Assembly: GCA_936432065.2 (NCBI GenBank)
Contig: OW386293.2
Coordinates: 94,199,795 to 94,263,794, forward strand
Length of the DNA stretch: 64,000 nt
Source: Rutpela maculata
Taxonomy: Eukaryota; Arthropoda; Insecta; Coleoptera; Cerambycidae
Direction: 5' to 3'
Each line of letters starts with the position of its first letter. Position 1 is the stretch's first letter. The position numbers and the translations under genes are program-made. Shown here in pieces: positions 11,153 to 21,404 of the stretch. The notes under the pieces are model-generated. The model ran no database searches, had not been told where the DNA came from, and saw only the letters and a program-made list of their open reading frames with translations.

Positions 11153-11632
11153 GTGGTCTGTCCGGCGGACCAGACCAGTGTATCCGTATGTATTTGGACC
11201 CGCAGAAACCGAATTCGAAGTCAGAATTGTCAGATTGGCTCGTTTTTCACCCCTGACCCCAAAAAACACCCTCCAAAAAAATGGTCAGTCTGGCGGACCA
11301 GGCCAGTATATTCTCACATATTTGGACCTGCTGAATCTGAATCCGAAGTCAGATTGGCTCGTTTTTCACCCCCAACCCCAAAAACTCCCTCAAAACAAAA
11401 ACAAAATGATCTGTCCGGCGGACTATACCAGTGGATCCTTATGTATTTTGACCTACTGAATCCGAATTCGAAGTCAGAATTGTCAGATTTGCTCGTATTT
11501 CACACCATTGTCAGATTGACTCGTGAGTCAGATTGACTCGTGAGTCGTGTTCACCCCTAACCACCCAAAAAACACCTCCCCCCACAAAATGGTCTGCCCG
11601 GCTGATTATACCAGTGTATCCTTATGTATCTG
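11153..11632 (+). repeat. Left subterminal array, ~3.5 units of ~130 bp
   Basis: Units start near 11153, 11281, 11406 and 11588. Each carries a dyad core like GGTCTGTCCGGCGGAC, then a CAGTGTATCC-type word, a CGAATTCGAAGTCAGAATTG stretch, GATTGGCTCGTTTTTCACCC and a CCCCAAAAAACACC run. The third unit has an internal duplication of GTCAGATTGACTCGTGA. The fourth stops after about 45 bp, where the orientation flips. Open frames across the array are incidental, because the repeat lacks stops in some frames. Confidence 0.9.
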
Positions 11633-12043
11633 GTAAGGATACACTGGCATGGTCCGCCGGACACACCACTTTTTTTATTTTGGGGGTGTTTTTTGGGGTT
11701 GGGGGTGAAAAACGAGCCAAACTTCGGATTCGGTATCAGAGGATTTAAATACATAAAGATACACTGGTATGGTCCGCCGGACAGACCATTTTTTTTGGGT
11801 GGGGAGGGATGTTTTTCGGGGTTAGGGATGAAAAACAAGCCAATCTGTCAATTATAACTTCGAATCCGGATTCAGAAGGTCAAAATACATAAGGTTACAC
11901 TTATACAGTCCGCCGGACAGACCAGTTTGTTTTTGTTTTGGGGTGTTTTTTGGGGTTGGGGGTGAAAAACGAGCCAGTTTGACAATTCTGACATCGGATT
12001 CGGTTTTAGCGGGTCCTAATACATAAGCACACACTGGTCTGGT
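11633..12043 (-). repeat. Right subterminal array, part 1 (inverted units)
   Basis: Three inverted units start at about 11635, 11765 and 11895, each with CCGCCGGAC(A)GACC, a GGGGTGTTTTTTGGGG run and GAAAAACGAGCC. The last one is cut at ACACTGGTCTGGT, and the array resumes at 13720 with the matching TGGTCCGTCGGAC. Confidence 0.9.
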
Positions 12044-13719
12044 TGTTACAGGTAAATTTCCGCTTAAGACAAATTAGTATATATTACAGTTAAGTTAGGC
12101 AGAATTTGAATATACCGAATCTCTCTTGACCATATGCTATTCATGATATGCCCGCTCGAATATTTGGTTGCCTACATAGCATTTATAGATCGACCGATTT
12201 AAAATTGATATCTGTCAATAATTCGCACAAAAAAGGAATGGACTCTACGCCGCTAAATAAAGTAGTCCCAAGATAAAATATTTATTAGTTTGTAATTATA
12301 GGGTCTGATATATATTTGGAATCGGCTAGTCTGTAGATTTCTTGTAATAGTTATTGGGGTTTGGTAATACTTTTCTAGCATTTTTCTTTCTCATTAATTT
12401 TTTTGTGGGTTGCCCATTATATCTTTCCCACCTTTTCGAGTTCACTTTTGTCTGAGGTGTTGAGCGAATAAGATTATATTTTTCTAGCTGTGATACTTTT
12501 GTAAAAATTTAGTGTGTGGTAACCATTCAATTGGGATTAACATTACAGAAGTATTTAAATAATTGTGAGGAACATTTTATTGGTGTTTGTGATATTTTCC
12601 TGCAGTTGCCGTTTAACGGATTAAAATCGGCTCATGACCAACTTGGCATAAACCACCCTCAGATAAATTTTGGCTGTTAAAAGAAGCCTTCTACAATTTG
12701 TAGAAGGCTTTATTTTTATATCTTTGTCTCCAGTATTATTTCTCCCATTTTAAATGTCCGTGTCCATCAGTTCCTTTACACAATTCGAGGAATAATTCTA
12801 TGGTCTGCTTTGCTAGTTATTTTGGAGAGTATTAGTTGTATCAAGCACAGCTTCTGGGTCTATTTTCACTGGGAAACGTTACCACCAGCCGTGGAACTTG
12901 CTTGCTGGAGGCTCCCCTGTTCGAGACACCACCCTACACCCTTATAGGAGAGGTTTTTGGCAACCCGGGAACAAAGTTAAGTGCTATAATATTTTAGTGT
13001 GATTTTTTTTAATTTTAGTGTTTATTAATTGCTAATGATTTTAGACATTTATAGAAAAATCTTATACCTATAGCGCCCAATATTTCCATAAACTTATATC
13101 AAACGTTTTTTTTATAATCAAGCTATAAATCATAACATACGTCTTTTAGAATAATTTTATATACTCTCCTCTTATGATTAAGAAATAATTTTCCTAACAT
13201 TTGATGTACCTACTGATTGTAAGCGAACGAAAGTGATCACATTCGGTCGGTAAATTTATTTAAACAAACTTGTCGAATATGATAATCTACATATGATATC
13301 TACATACCTAGGTATACTTAACTTAACTAAGATACGGGTATATTTATGTTATCTTTCTAATTTGCAGCAGATTTTGCTTATATAATAGGTGATATAATTG
13401 TGATATAATTTTGTATACATATATATTCGTAGATATTAAATTATTTTCTTTTCGGTATATGCTATTTCTTTGGGTATACCACCTAATATCCACCCAGGGC
13501 AACCACTACGAAAAACCCTTCTTACCTGCTCCCCCGCCGACTAGCTGGCTGGAGTGCGTGGCTTCCATCGTCATTCACTATAAACTATTTTTTTTGTTAC
13601 TGGCAGGCAATTTTGTGTGATGGAACTTTAATATAATGTTTTTTTTAATTAGCAATTGCACCCACAAATAATATTTATTTTTATTTCATCATTTTTGTTG
13701 AGGCCTAGCTCCGGTAACA
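12044..13719. mobile_element. TG...CA insertion with 4-bp duplication (candidate solo LTR)
   Basis: This 1676-bp block begins TGTTACAGG, ends CCGGTAACA and is flanked by TGGT on both sides (12040-12043 and 13720-13723). Removing it with one TGGT restores an uninterrupted repeat unit, so the insertion boundaries are firm. TG...CA ends and a 4-bp duplication fit an LTR-retrotransposon solo LTR of the gypsy or BEL type. The length is large for an LTR, and no second LTR, primer site or gag/pol is seen. It carries a perfect 11-bp stem hairpin at about 12685-12711 and a B-box-like CTGTTCGAGAC near 12929. A nonautonomous DNA element is the alternative. Confidence 0.65.
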
Positions 13720-14120
13720 TGGTCCGTCGGACAAACCATTTTTTTATGTGTTTTTCGAGGTTTAGGGGTGAAAAACGAGCCAATCTGTCAATTCTAACTT
13801 CGAATCCATATTCAGCAGGTCAAAATACATAAGAATATAGTGGTATAGTCCGCCGGACAGACCACTTTGTTTTTGTTTGGGGGGTGTTTTTTGGAGTTGG
13901 GGGGTGAAAAACGAGCCAATCTGACTTCGGATTCAGTGTCAGCAGGTCCAATTGCATAAGAATATACTGGTCTGGTCCGCCGGACAGACCATTTTTTTGG
14001 GGGGGTATTTTATTGGGTTAGGGTTAAAAAACGAGCGAATCTGACAATTCTGACTTCGGATTCAGTTTCAGCGGGTCCAAATACATACGGATACACTAGT
14101 CTGGGCTGCCGGACATTTCA
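13720..14120 (-). repeat. Right subterminal array, part 2 (inverted units)
   Basis: Three more inverted units of the same ~130-bp family start near 13720, 13850 and 13972. Each has the CCGCCGGACAGACC core (CCGTCGGACAAACC in the first), a GT-rich run and GAAAAACGAGC. The array ends at GGGCTGCCGGACATTTCAC, just inside the right terminal repeat. Confidence 0.9.
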
Positions 14121-14142
14121 CTTTTTTTTTTGTGGGGCTGTG

Positions 14143-14770
14143 TTATTTCAGTTATTTTTAGCATAGACAGGGCACTGCAGTATATCATTACAGGGTAAAG
14201 TGAGTTAAGGCTTATAAAAGCATCCCTACAATCATCCCTATATGATAACCCAGCAACGATTCTGACAACCTTTCTTTCCAGTGAAAAACTGTTAAGGTAT
14301 GTGCCGAGTGGCCCCATATTAAAATGGCCTAAGTAAGGGAAGGTTGAATTATTACGTGATATACCATTAAAACCGTTGACTGTGACAAATAATTTTTTAA
14401 ATTGCGCAATAAGAAAATATTACGTGATATATTCTTGCAGATGTAGGACGTGTGTTCCTCTCATGTTAACTTACTGTCCAAAGCAATGCCCAAAAATTTA
14501 ACGCAATCAGAGGTCATCTGTACAGAGTGCTGTCTTAAAGAAAAAATCATAGTCTTTGTTTTTATCATTATTTTATACTAGCTTATTGTTTAAGAACCAG
14601 TTATGAACCATAGACAGTTCTGTTTTGGGCCTCTGATAATAAAATGTTACAATCTTTATGGAAATGAGCCAATGTTGAGTCATCACCAAAGAGAGTGAAG
14701 TTTGTTGAGGGACTACTGTTTGGCAAATCATTAACATAAATAAGAAATAAAACCTGTCTCAAAACTGAGT
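14143..14770 (-). pseudogene. CR1-group LINE reverse transcriptase, upstream half of 10645-11131
   Basis: On the minus strand, pieces in several frames read VLFLIYVNDLPNSS, then TLFGDDSTLAHFHKDCN (an FGDD variant of the YADD active site) and CVKFLGIALDSKLT (thumb). KVVRIVAGLSYRDDCRDAF follows, leading to the C-terminal region. It ends at 14146, where the TTA-flanked insertion begins, and continues at 11131. Several stops and frameshifts are present. The Gly in the active-site motif is either decay or a clade variant. Confidence 0.8.
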
Positions 14771-15825
14771 TGATATAATGAATTTATCTCATTCATCATG
14801 TACACTCTGTATATTTGTTTTAATGAAAAATGCTTTCATTTGATGCCGTAAAACGAAACGTATTAAGAAATTTATCACCGTAGACTGACAGAGTTATTAA
14901 CCTAAGAGATATAATATAATCGTTTTAAAGCCTGCAAGTCTGGCAATATGTGCGCTGCGTGGCTTTCTCTAACGACTTTTAATTAATATTTCCTCACGGT
15001 TAAGCTGAGATTTTAAGAATGATATTACTCACCCGCGGCTGCAAGTATTAATAAAGTAGGCTATAAAGTAAGCAGAGGTATTTATATAGGTAGGAGGTAG
15101 CTAATAGAGAAAATGGTAATTTCTTGCATGTAATTCTGCAAGGAAAATTGTACAGTGAGGGCTTTGGTTACATAATTTCTCGTTTAAAATTAGAATTAAT
15201 GTTTGTTTTTATCGGGGAATTTAGAAATCTCATCGCTATGCAGATTTATGCGAATTGCAACCTACTTCAAAAAGGATTCAGCAAATTCAGCTGCACCTTG
15301 CATTAATGATGTAGAATCGATAAATCGACGTTCTACTGTAAATTACGCAGGTACGGTATTTTCCAAGTTTCTTTGTCCTGTGCCTATTACACATTCCGCT
15401 GGGTGTTTTTTTTTTTTTCGAGAAGGGGAAACCGCGTAGGCCAGTCGAATTAGATGGAAAAGGGTCATTTTACGAAATGTCGTTTATCCGCAATTTTATT
15501 TTTTTTAAGTATAGTTTGTGATGTCTAGAAACAAATGCCAACTATTCGCATACGTAGCAGGTGGGGCAACACACTTTAAAATCCAAAAAACGTAAATTTT
15601 TTGTCATTTTCGCTTTATTTGCAATATAACTCGTAAGTGAAGCATTGCGCATTGTTCGAAAATATATCAAGAGATAAAAAAGTTGAGAAAATTGATTTTG
15701 AACATTTTATTATTCTTGACATTTTCCCAAAAAATGATTAATTTAAGAGCTACAGACGAGATAACAATGCTACTTTTTTATTTTTTAACTAAAAGAAAAT
15801 GAATATAATGATTCAATATTGTTTT
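14771..15825. other. Intergenic, nothing supported
   Basis: The stretch is AT-rich, with a T-run near 15400-15417. I see no feature on either strand. Confidence 0.4.
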
Positions 15826-16567
15826 TCTCTGTTTCTTAATTGGGACGCTCTGCCACATGTATTTTCTTCTAAACAATGTCTGAAATTTACAAAATAATAC
15901 AATTAACCAATATTTTACTGGAAAATAACCTCTACTACTGTGACTTTTACGTCAAAGGATCAGTTAGGGGGTGTTTTTTTGACAAATATTGAATAAGAAC
16001 AAAATATAAAAATGACGTATTTTTCTGACGTTTCGGAAAACGAATCTGTTTCCTTTCTTAAAGTGTATTATAATGTTTGTGTGCTGTGCATATTAAATAC
16101 ACAGCTTTTAGAATATACTGGTTATATTCAGTATTCATAGATACTTACTGCTAATACTGCTTACACAGAACTGTTGACAATATCTAGTTGATAGTTTTAT
16201 TTTAAACAATGTTGAGTTTGTTTCTTCTTTTAACATTGGCAGCCAGGTTGTGCAAACATCTACGGAACAATTCGACACGCATTTATCCTCATTCAATAGT
16301 ATTATAGCCGCTTCTTTAATTTTTCTTTTCTTGCTATCTGTCTCTTTTGTTAAAACTTTTGCCGAGTCCCAGTTTATTCTATGTCCGTTCTCCCAAGCGT
16401 GTTCGCAAATCTTCGATTTCTGAATCTCATTCTTCCTAATGTAATGCCTGTGCTCACCCAATCTAACACTGAATGGTCTGGATGACTCACCCACATAAAT
16501 GCGTAGATTTCAGACATTGTTTAGAAGAAAATACATGTGGCAGAGCATCCCAATAAGAAACAGAGGA
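15826..16567. repeat. ~60-bp inverted repeat flanking the Penelope fragment
   Basis: The arm at 15826-15888 (containing GCTCTGCCACATGTATTTTC) is repeated in inverted form at 16507-16567 with only a few differences. The arms bracket about 620 bp that include the GIY-YIG coding piece. This may be two head-to-head Penelope fragments sharing the same segment, or a foldback unit. Confidence 0.7.
16150..16503 (-). pseudogene. Penelope-like GIY-YIG endonuclease domain
   Basis: A minus-strand frame of about 119 codons begins (I)YVGESSRPFSVRLGEH and continues HYIRKNEIQKSKICEHAWEN, KVLTKETDSKKRKIKEAAII. The YxG, the Arg of the VRLGEH helix, the AEH-like histidine segment and the EA...I block are the GIY-YIG core found at the C terminus of Penelope-like element proteins. 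There it nicks target DNA for integration. The reverse transcriptase that should lie upstream is absent, so this is a 3' fragment of an element. Confidence 0.8.
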
Positions 16568-16619
16568 AAATTAAGAAAATACCACAACCAGCATTTAGAC
16601 AATATCAATATTGTTGTTA

Positions 16620-17494
16620 TAGTCCCTTGAGGTAAACCTGAAAAAGGCGAAAAGCCCAAAAGTTCTGCGACTTGACCGCAAGACATGTACGAAAACAACG
16701 AAAATCAGCTGTCAAGCGGTATACCTCCATTTTCGTGGGCGAGGAATACGATGGTGATAATATTTCCCGACCTACCCTTCACCCACTACCTTGAACTTGG
16801 AAACCACCCCCTTTTCCGATTTATCGATGCTAGGCTTGCGAGGGTCTGTTGTATCGGTTTTGTTTTGGTCAGTTAGAATAAAATAGGTAAATATTTACCA
16901 CAGGTGACATAACCCACCCCCGGGGGTTGAAACTACCCCGCCTCCAATGACTAAATGCCACAAAAACAACGAAAATTATCTGGAAAGCGGTATACCCCGT
17001 TTTCGAGGGCAGGGAATACGATGGTGACAATATTTCAAGATCTGCCCTTCACCTACTACTCCTAAACCGAAAAAACCCCACTGCCTTTTCCGATTTTTGG
17101 TGCTAGGCTTGCGAGAGCTCGTCGGGTCGGGTTTTTTTTTGGTCAATTCGGTCATTTCCTTTTTGCAACCTGATGAGGATGTTGTCATGGCAGCCATAGA
17201 AAAGTCCTCCAAGCATGGTGCAAGTGTTATAATTGGCCAAGATATTGATTTGCTCATTCTTCTCACTCAATTTACCGACGAGAAATCAAAAGCCTACCTA
17301 AGAAAACCAGGGACCGGCAAAGATCGAGAAACATTTTACGGTCCAAAAAAAAAAAATTCGATTTTGGGGAAGCAGTTAGACGCTAGGTCGGAAAATATTG
17401 TCACCATCGTATTCCTCGCCCTCGAAAATGGGGAGACATGTCTTGCGGCCCAGTCGCAGAACTTTTGGGATAAAAGCTTTACCTCAAGGGACTA
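16620..17494. mobile_element. TIR DNA element, TAGnCCC family, copy 1
   Basis: The ends are inverted copies: TAGTCCCTTGAGGTAAACCT at the left and AGGTAAAGC-type at the right (GGGACTA last). They share about 70 bp that includes AAAAGTTCTGCGAC. TTA lies directly outside both ends (16617-16619 and 17495-17497). A second copy with the same ends and a TTT duplication is at 60168-61343. The left part holds a direct duplication of about 190 bp (16690-16876 and 16960-17150). A piece of coding sequence sits before the right end. I infer a nonautonomous derivative of a TIR transposon with 3-bp duplications. Academ is one possibility, given the nuclease-like piece. Confidence 0.7.
17165..17345 (+). pseudogene. 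PIN/XPG-I-like nuclease segment inside the TIR element
   Basis: About 60 codons read LQPDEDVVMAAIEKSS, then GASVIIGQDIDLLILLTQF and YLRKPGTGK. The pattern acidic-E-D...AAI...(V/I)IIGxDxDLLxLL matches the acidic metal-binding core of PIN/XPG-I-type nuclease domains. Such domains also occur in some insect transposon-encoded proteins and in Academ elements. The frame then runs into the right terminal repeat. I see no helicase or other domain. The family call is by pattern recognition only. Confidence 0.45.
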
Positions 17495-17497
17495 TTA

Positions 17498-17860
17498 TGA
17501 ACCTTTGGTGTGAAAAATATTTATAAAAAAAGTATAAATACAAATATAAATTCGAATTCGATTTTTACACGCGTCATTATGTCTAATGGAAGCAGCATAA
17601 ATTTAAAATAATATCTGACGTTTCCGACAGCGTTGTTTGACGGTGTTAGTTTTCGAAAAACACAAAAGTCGAAAATGTATGAAATGTTTAATGTTATATT
17701 ATTGATCTTTTTGTGCTTTTAACTCAATTAGCAAAAGAAAACTGTAATATATCTTTAAACCATCTGAGTGTCAGACTCTAACTGACTAAAACCCCTCCTC
17801 TCACAGCTCATCTGTAAAATACATCGAGGACACTGCAGCCCCCTGGGCTTATTGTGCTCT
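17498..17860. other. Intergenic, nothing supported
   Basis: The sequence is AT-rich and shows no recognisable coding or repeat signal. Confidence 0.4.
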
Positions 17861-17867
17861 CCTTAAT

Positions 17868-18080
17868 TTACACTGCCCATTTTAGTACTCCTGTGTCATA
17901 GACAAGGTTTGAAGATGGGCGAATTTTGATAGTTTCCGGGTCTGTTTGTGTTTGCCCGTAAATATTATATCTTCTGCGGTCCCGTGCCTTGCAGTCGTGC
18001 TCCACAGTTTCTGGTAGGTACCTTACCGCATAGTCTACAGTTAAGGTCGCCAGCAAATTTTCCAATTATGTTCAGATGCT
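17868..18080 (-). pseudogene. LINE C-terminal zinc-knuckle fragment
   Basis: On the minus strand, GDLNCRLCGKV in one frame and LPETVEHDCKARDRRRYNI in another form the C-x2-C...H...C knuckle that ends ORF2 of I/R1/Jockey-type LINEs. A frameshift separates the CxxC from the H...C half. The fragment is too short to name the clade. Confidence 0.55.
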
Positions 18081-18270
18081 TCTCCGCTGGGTGTATGCTC
18101 TATTCAGCGCACCAGCACTCAGTTTCGCCGATTAAATTGATTTTACTTGGTTAATTCTGCAAGGAACAGATTTTAATTACAGCTTTTTGAAAAGAGAAGA
18201 TGCCAATCTAAAAAATGGTAACATTTTTAGATTAATTTGAACTTTTGCAAAAATTACTATTATTTTTTTT

Positions 18271-18560
18271 AATCGAACCGCCTTCAAAAAATATGTTTAA
18301 AAAGTAAGAAATAAAATTTCACTCGTTTTACAAATACCTGTCAATCTATTAGTAGAAAGTAGCAAGGAACTGTACCTTATTACCAAATATCAATTTGAAG
18401 TCGGTGCAAAAAAAATTACTAAATTCAAAAATACGTTTTGCACCGACTTCAAATTGATATTTGGTGCTACTTTCCACTAATAGGTAGGCAGATATTTGTA
18501 AATCTCAGTGAAATTTTATTTCTTACTTTGTAGAGGTACTTTTTGAAGGCGGTTCGATTT
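18271..18560. repeat. Foldback MITE, ~290 bp
   Basis: The left end AATCGAACCGCCTTCAAAAA is repeated in inverted form at the right end (TTTTTGAAGGCGGTTCGATT). The similarity continues inward for more than 100 bp, including CAAATATCAATTTGAAGTCG and its inverse, to a short loop near 18420. There is no coding capacity. The arms have diverged by small indels. The superfamily is unknown. Confidence 0.85.
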
Positions 18561-20099
18561 TCTTTTAAATTTTTTGTTCAACCTTTTTAGCAGCTTCACA
18601 TATTTCAAGTCCCTGCCTGGAGGATAAACAAATAATACATCATAACCTCACTTTAGTTCCTTATAATAATATACTTTTAGTCCACAGTACACAATATCAA
18701 ACAGTCGCTTACTTTTCGGTTTCCGTCATTATACCAGATTTCACGTAAATCTACAAAAATTTGCTGGCATTATCGCATTTCAATTAAAAACCATCAATCA
18801 ATGAAATCGTCATCACTAACAGCATTGAAAACAATGACATAAGCAAAAGCATGCTGTATAATTTCTTTGTAAAAGCAAATTGTTCAACGGGCGCGTTTCT
18901 CAATAAAAGTCTCGGTTCATACTGTTCTCGTAGAAAACATTCTTCGGCTTCGTTTCCATGCAAGGCTCTCTTTCATTGCGAAATCGAAATCCTACATTTT
19001 AATTCGTGTCACCGGCGACTCCGCCATATCTTCGAAAATGCTGGAAATATAAAATATTTTCAATTTTTGTTCACCACACTGGATGTGTGCGATAAATGTT
19101 CACTAGATGTGTGGGGTAGATAAATTTAATGTGGGACCAACTCCGGACCATAGCCTACGGTTTGCAGCAGGTTTGACAGGAATCTCTTAAGCTAAGTACG
19201 TCAGAGTAATCATTGAACAAATATATATAAGAAAAAACATACAAATGGGTCGAATTGAAAACTCCTTTTTTAAATCTTATGATGTCGGTTCAAAATTGCC
19301 ATAGATCTTCGTCAGTTAGTCTCTACGTTGTTACGTCGTAATCCTTAGCGGATCCACTTTTTTTTTAATCGCTTCGTCTGTTGTCGGAATAGAACCATAT
19401 TGAATTCCATAATGATCCGTCAAGTAGTTTAATAAGTGTAATAATTATTTAATATTGTCACGAGTTTTCGCGGACAATTTCTTTTGTTGTAGGCGCTAGT
19501 GGATAAATAAAACAATTATTTTTCGGTTTAAATCCCTCTAAAAGAGTCAAAATTTTACCATGTTATTAGTATGTATTTGTAAACAAAATGTTTAATATGA
19601 AAGCCAAATTTCAATAAGAGTAAAAAAAATTCTCTCTAAAGCTATGTCTATAAAATATAAAAAATTTCCATTCTCAACTGAAGTTCAGTTCGAGCAACGA
19701 GGAGCAGCAGTAGATAGCTTTCAGCTAGAACCTGAAGTGATGTATTATTATTATTGCCATGCGTATGCTTAATAAGTTTCCTTTTCAAAATAATGAAGTT
19801 TCATTTTGTATTAAATTTTTGAAGTTATACGAGACTTTCTATTTTGTTTCGATGAAAATTAGGTGGAAAATAGAAGGGTTAAAGAAAATGCATTTTTGTA
19901 ATTGGTAAAAAACGCACTTTCTTTGAAAATAAAAAAAAATGAACTTTATACCCTTAGGACGAATTGTTAGAAAATACCCTAACCGGGTGTTAAGCTAACT
20001 CCGTTTTAAAATTCAACACAGGTTTAAAAATTTCGCGAGTTGTACCATCTGAATTAACCCTCGACTTAACGAACACAGAAATAACCACGAAATAACTAA
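18561..20099. other. Intergenic, nothing firm
   Basis: The stretch is AT-rich. Short frames here (for example 18851-19123) have no family resemblance. No repeat ends were recognised. Confidence 0.4.
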
Positions 20100-20106
20100 G
20101 TATAAG

Positions 20107-20369
20107 CAATGAATAAATAACTACCAGAAGCGACACTCTCCGTTCCGCCTCTGATGTTTCTTGATCAATTTTCGTGACCTTCACTATCTTTTTGTAGGTA
20201 TTTCTTTCAGTTCATTTATTGTTTTAACCTAACATTCTGTGACATAATATCCAACAATTCAACCGTATTTTTCAATAAATGAACTGACGGAGATTCCTAC
20301 AAGAAGATGACGTCAATGGAATTTGGACGGGAAGCTTAAGTGTCGCGTCTGATAGTTTTCTTTTCTATG
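20107..20369. mobile_element. P-like MITE with 7-bp duplication
   Basis: The 263-bp element starts CAATGAATAAATAACTACCA and ends with the inverse of CATAGAAAAGAAAACTATCA. The arms pair over most of their length around a short centre. GTATAAG flanks it directly on both sides (20100-20106 and 20370-20376). The terminal sequence matches the ends of the THAP-carrying element at 22019-24085, so it is a deletion derivative of the same family. Confidence 0.85.
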
Positions 20370-20599
20370 GTATAAGTGCAAGAGTGTAAGTTACTAACGA
20401 TGCAAGGGTGTTGGCAGTCGAGTTACATAAGAAACTTGTCAAGTTATGTCAAATGTATCATAAATATTAATATAACATTATACTCTCTGGCGATTTACTG
20501 GACTTTTATATAATTGTTACACATACTATAGGATACTCTTCTAGTTTTTTGTAAATGTTAGTTTTAGACACTTTTAATTTTATCATAACCTACTTAGGT

Positions 20600-20690
20600 T
20601 TCTAAAAAAAAAGAACTGCATCCAAAACCTACGTGGGTTTCGAACCTTTAGGTTTCAAGTTAAAAACGCATGAACTACTCCACCACCTTC
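20600..20690 (-). mobile_element. tRNA-derived SINE fragment
   Basis: On the minus strand, TGGTGGAGTAGTTCATGCG (A-box-like) is followed about 35 nt later by AGGTTCGAAACCCACGTAGG (B box), then a T/A-rich tail. The A-to-B spacing fits a pol III tRNA-type promoter. The cloverleaf cannot be completed, so this is a SINE piece and not a tRNA gene. Confidence 0.55.
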
Positions 20691-20699
20691 CACTTAAAA

Positions 20700-21404
20700 A
20701 AATGTAAATTTTTACGTTAGAACTGATAATAGGCCTCTTGCACGAAATTTTGGCATTTTTAGAATCTCTACTTAATACAAAACACAGTGTGTAAAGAATT
20801 TTTTCTTATTTTTTCTTTTACAGACAGTATTCAACATTAAAGTTTGAATAAATCCGTTAAGCGCGCAAACAACGTGTGACGTCATGTGTCAGGTTACGCA
20901 CAGTGCTAGCGTACATTTTAAATTAATTCCATTCCTGATCCGTGATTACTGATCAGTTATTTGAATTTGAAAAAATTAGACATAAACACAACATTTGTCT
21001 TATCCATTAACATAAAAACCTAAGCAAACAGATTCTGTTTGTGCCGGTTAATCGGAAGGTCACAAGAATGAACCAAGAAAAATTGGAAATTATTTTGGAA
21101 TGTGAAGATTATGATATATTATTTTCTTTTGATTTTAGTGGCCAAGTAAATCAAGCTTTCGACACTGGGGTTATATCAAACTATTCTTTATTTAAACTCT
21201 ATACAGTTGTTGCGGTACTAATAATCCCAACTAATACTTTGTATTCTAATTCAGATTACAGCTGCTCTCTGTCTATCATGTATCATAGTGACAGAATACA
21301 CCATTCAGCACACAACTGATCAATGACGTAAATGATAAGTGATTGCTTATTCAAAATATCATTTCACCAGATTTTTATTCAATTATAAAAACATAAAAAT
21401 AAAA
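20700..21404. other. Intergenic, unassigned open frame
   Basis: A 92-codon frame at 21041-21319 has no recognisable motif and no support from context. The rest is AT-rich. Confidence 0.3.

Larger units (their letters stand above)
11132..14142. mobile_element. TIR element with subterminal ~130-bp repeats (CACTA/CMC-like), inserted in a LINE
   Basis: The element begins CACAGCTCCACAAAAAAAAA and ends with the inverted counterpart TTTTTTTGTGGGGCTGTG. TTA directly flanks both sides (11129-11131 and 14143-14145). Inside each end lies a tandem array of ~130-bp units, forward on the left (11153-11632) and inverted on the right (11633-12043 and 13720-14120). Without the nested insertion at 12044-13719 it is about 1.33 kb and has no coding capacity. 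A CAC start, a 3-bp duplication and opposed subterminal repeats fit a nonautonomous CACTA/CMC transposon. The superfamily call is inference; the boundaries and repeats are read directly. Confidence 0.75.

Noticed and set aside
11118..12034. Several overlapping open frames with Trp/Pro-rich peptides
   Set aside because: They are translations of the ~130-bp subterminal repeats in different frames and both orientations, not genes.
12685..12711. Perfect 11-bp stem followed by T-rich sequence, like a bacterial terminator
   Set aside because: The window is eukaryotic and there is no gene to terminate. It is reported only as a hairpin inside the TG...CA insertion.
12860..12990. B-box-like CTGTTCGAGAC with GC-rich flanks as a SINE
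   Set aside because: No A box at the right spacing and no tail. It lies within the TG...CA insertion and is probably part of it.
18851..19123. 90-codon Cys/His-containing frame as a zinc-finger protein
   Set aside because: The Cys and His spacing fits no known finger and nothing around it supports a gene.
21041..21319. 92-codon open frame as a host gene
   Set aside because: There is no recognisable motif, splice context or homologous copy in the window.
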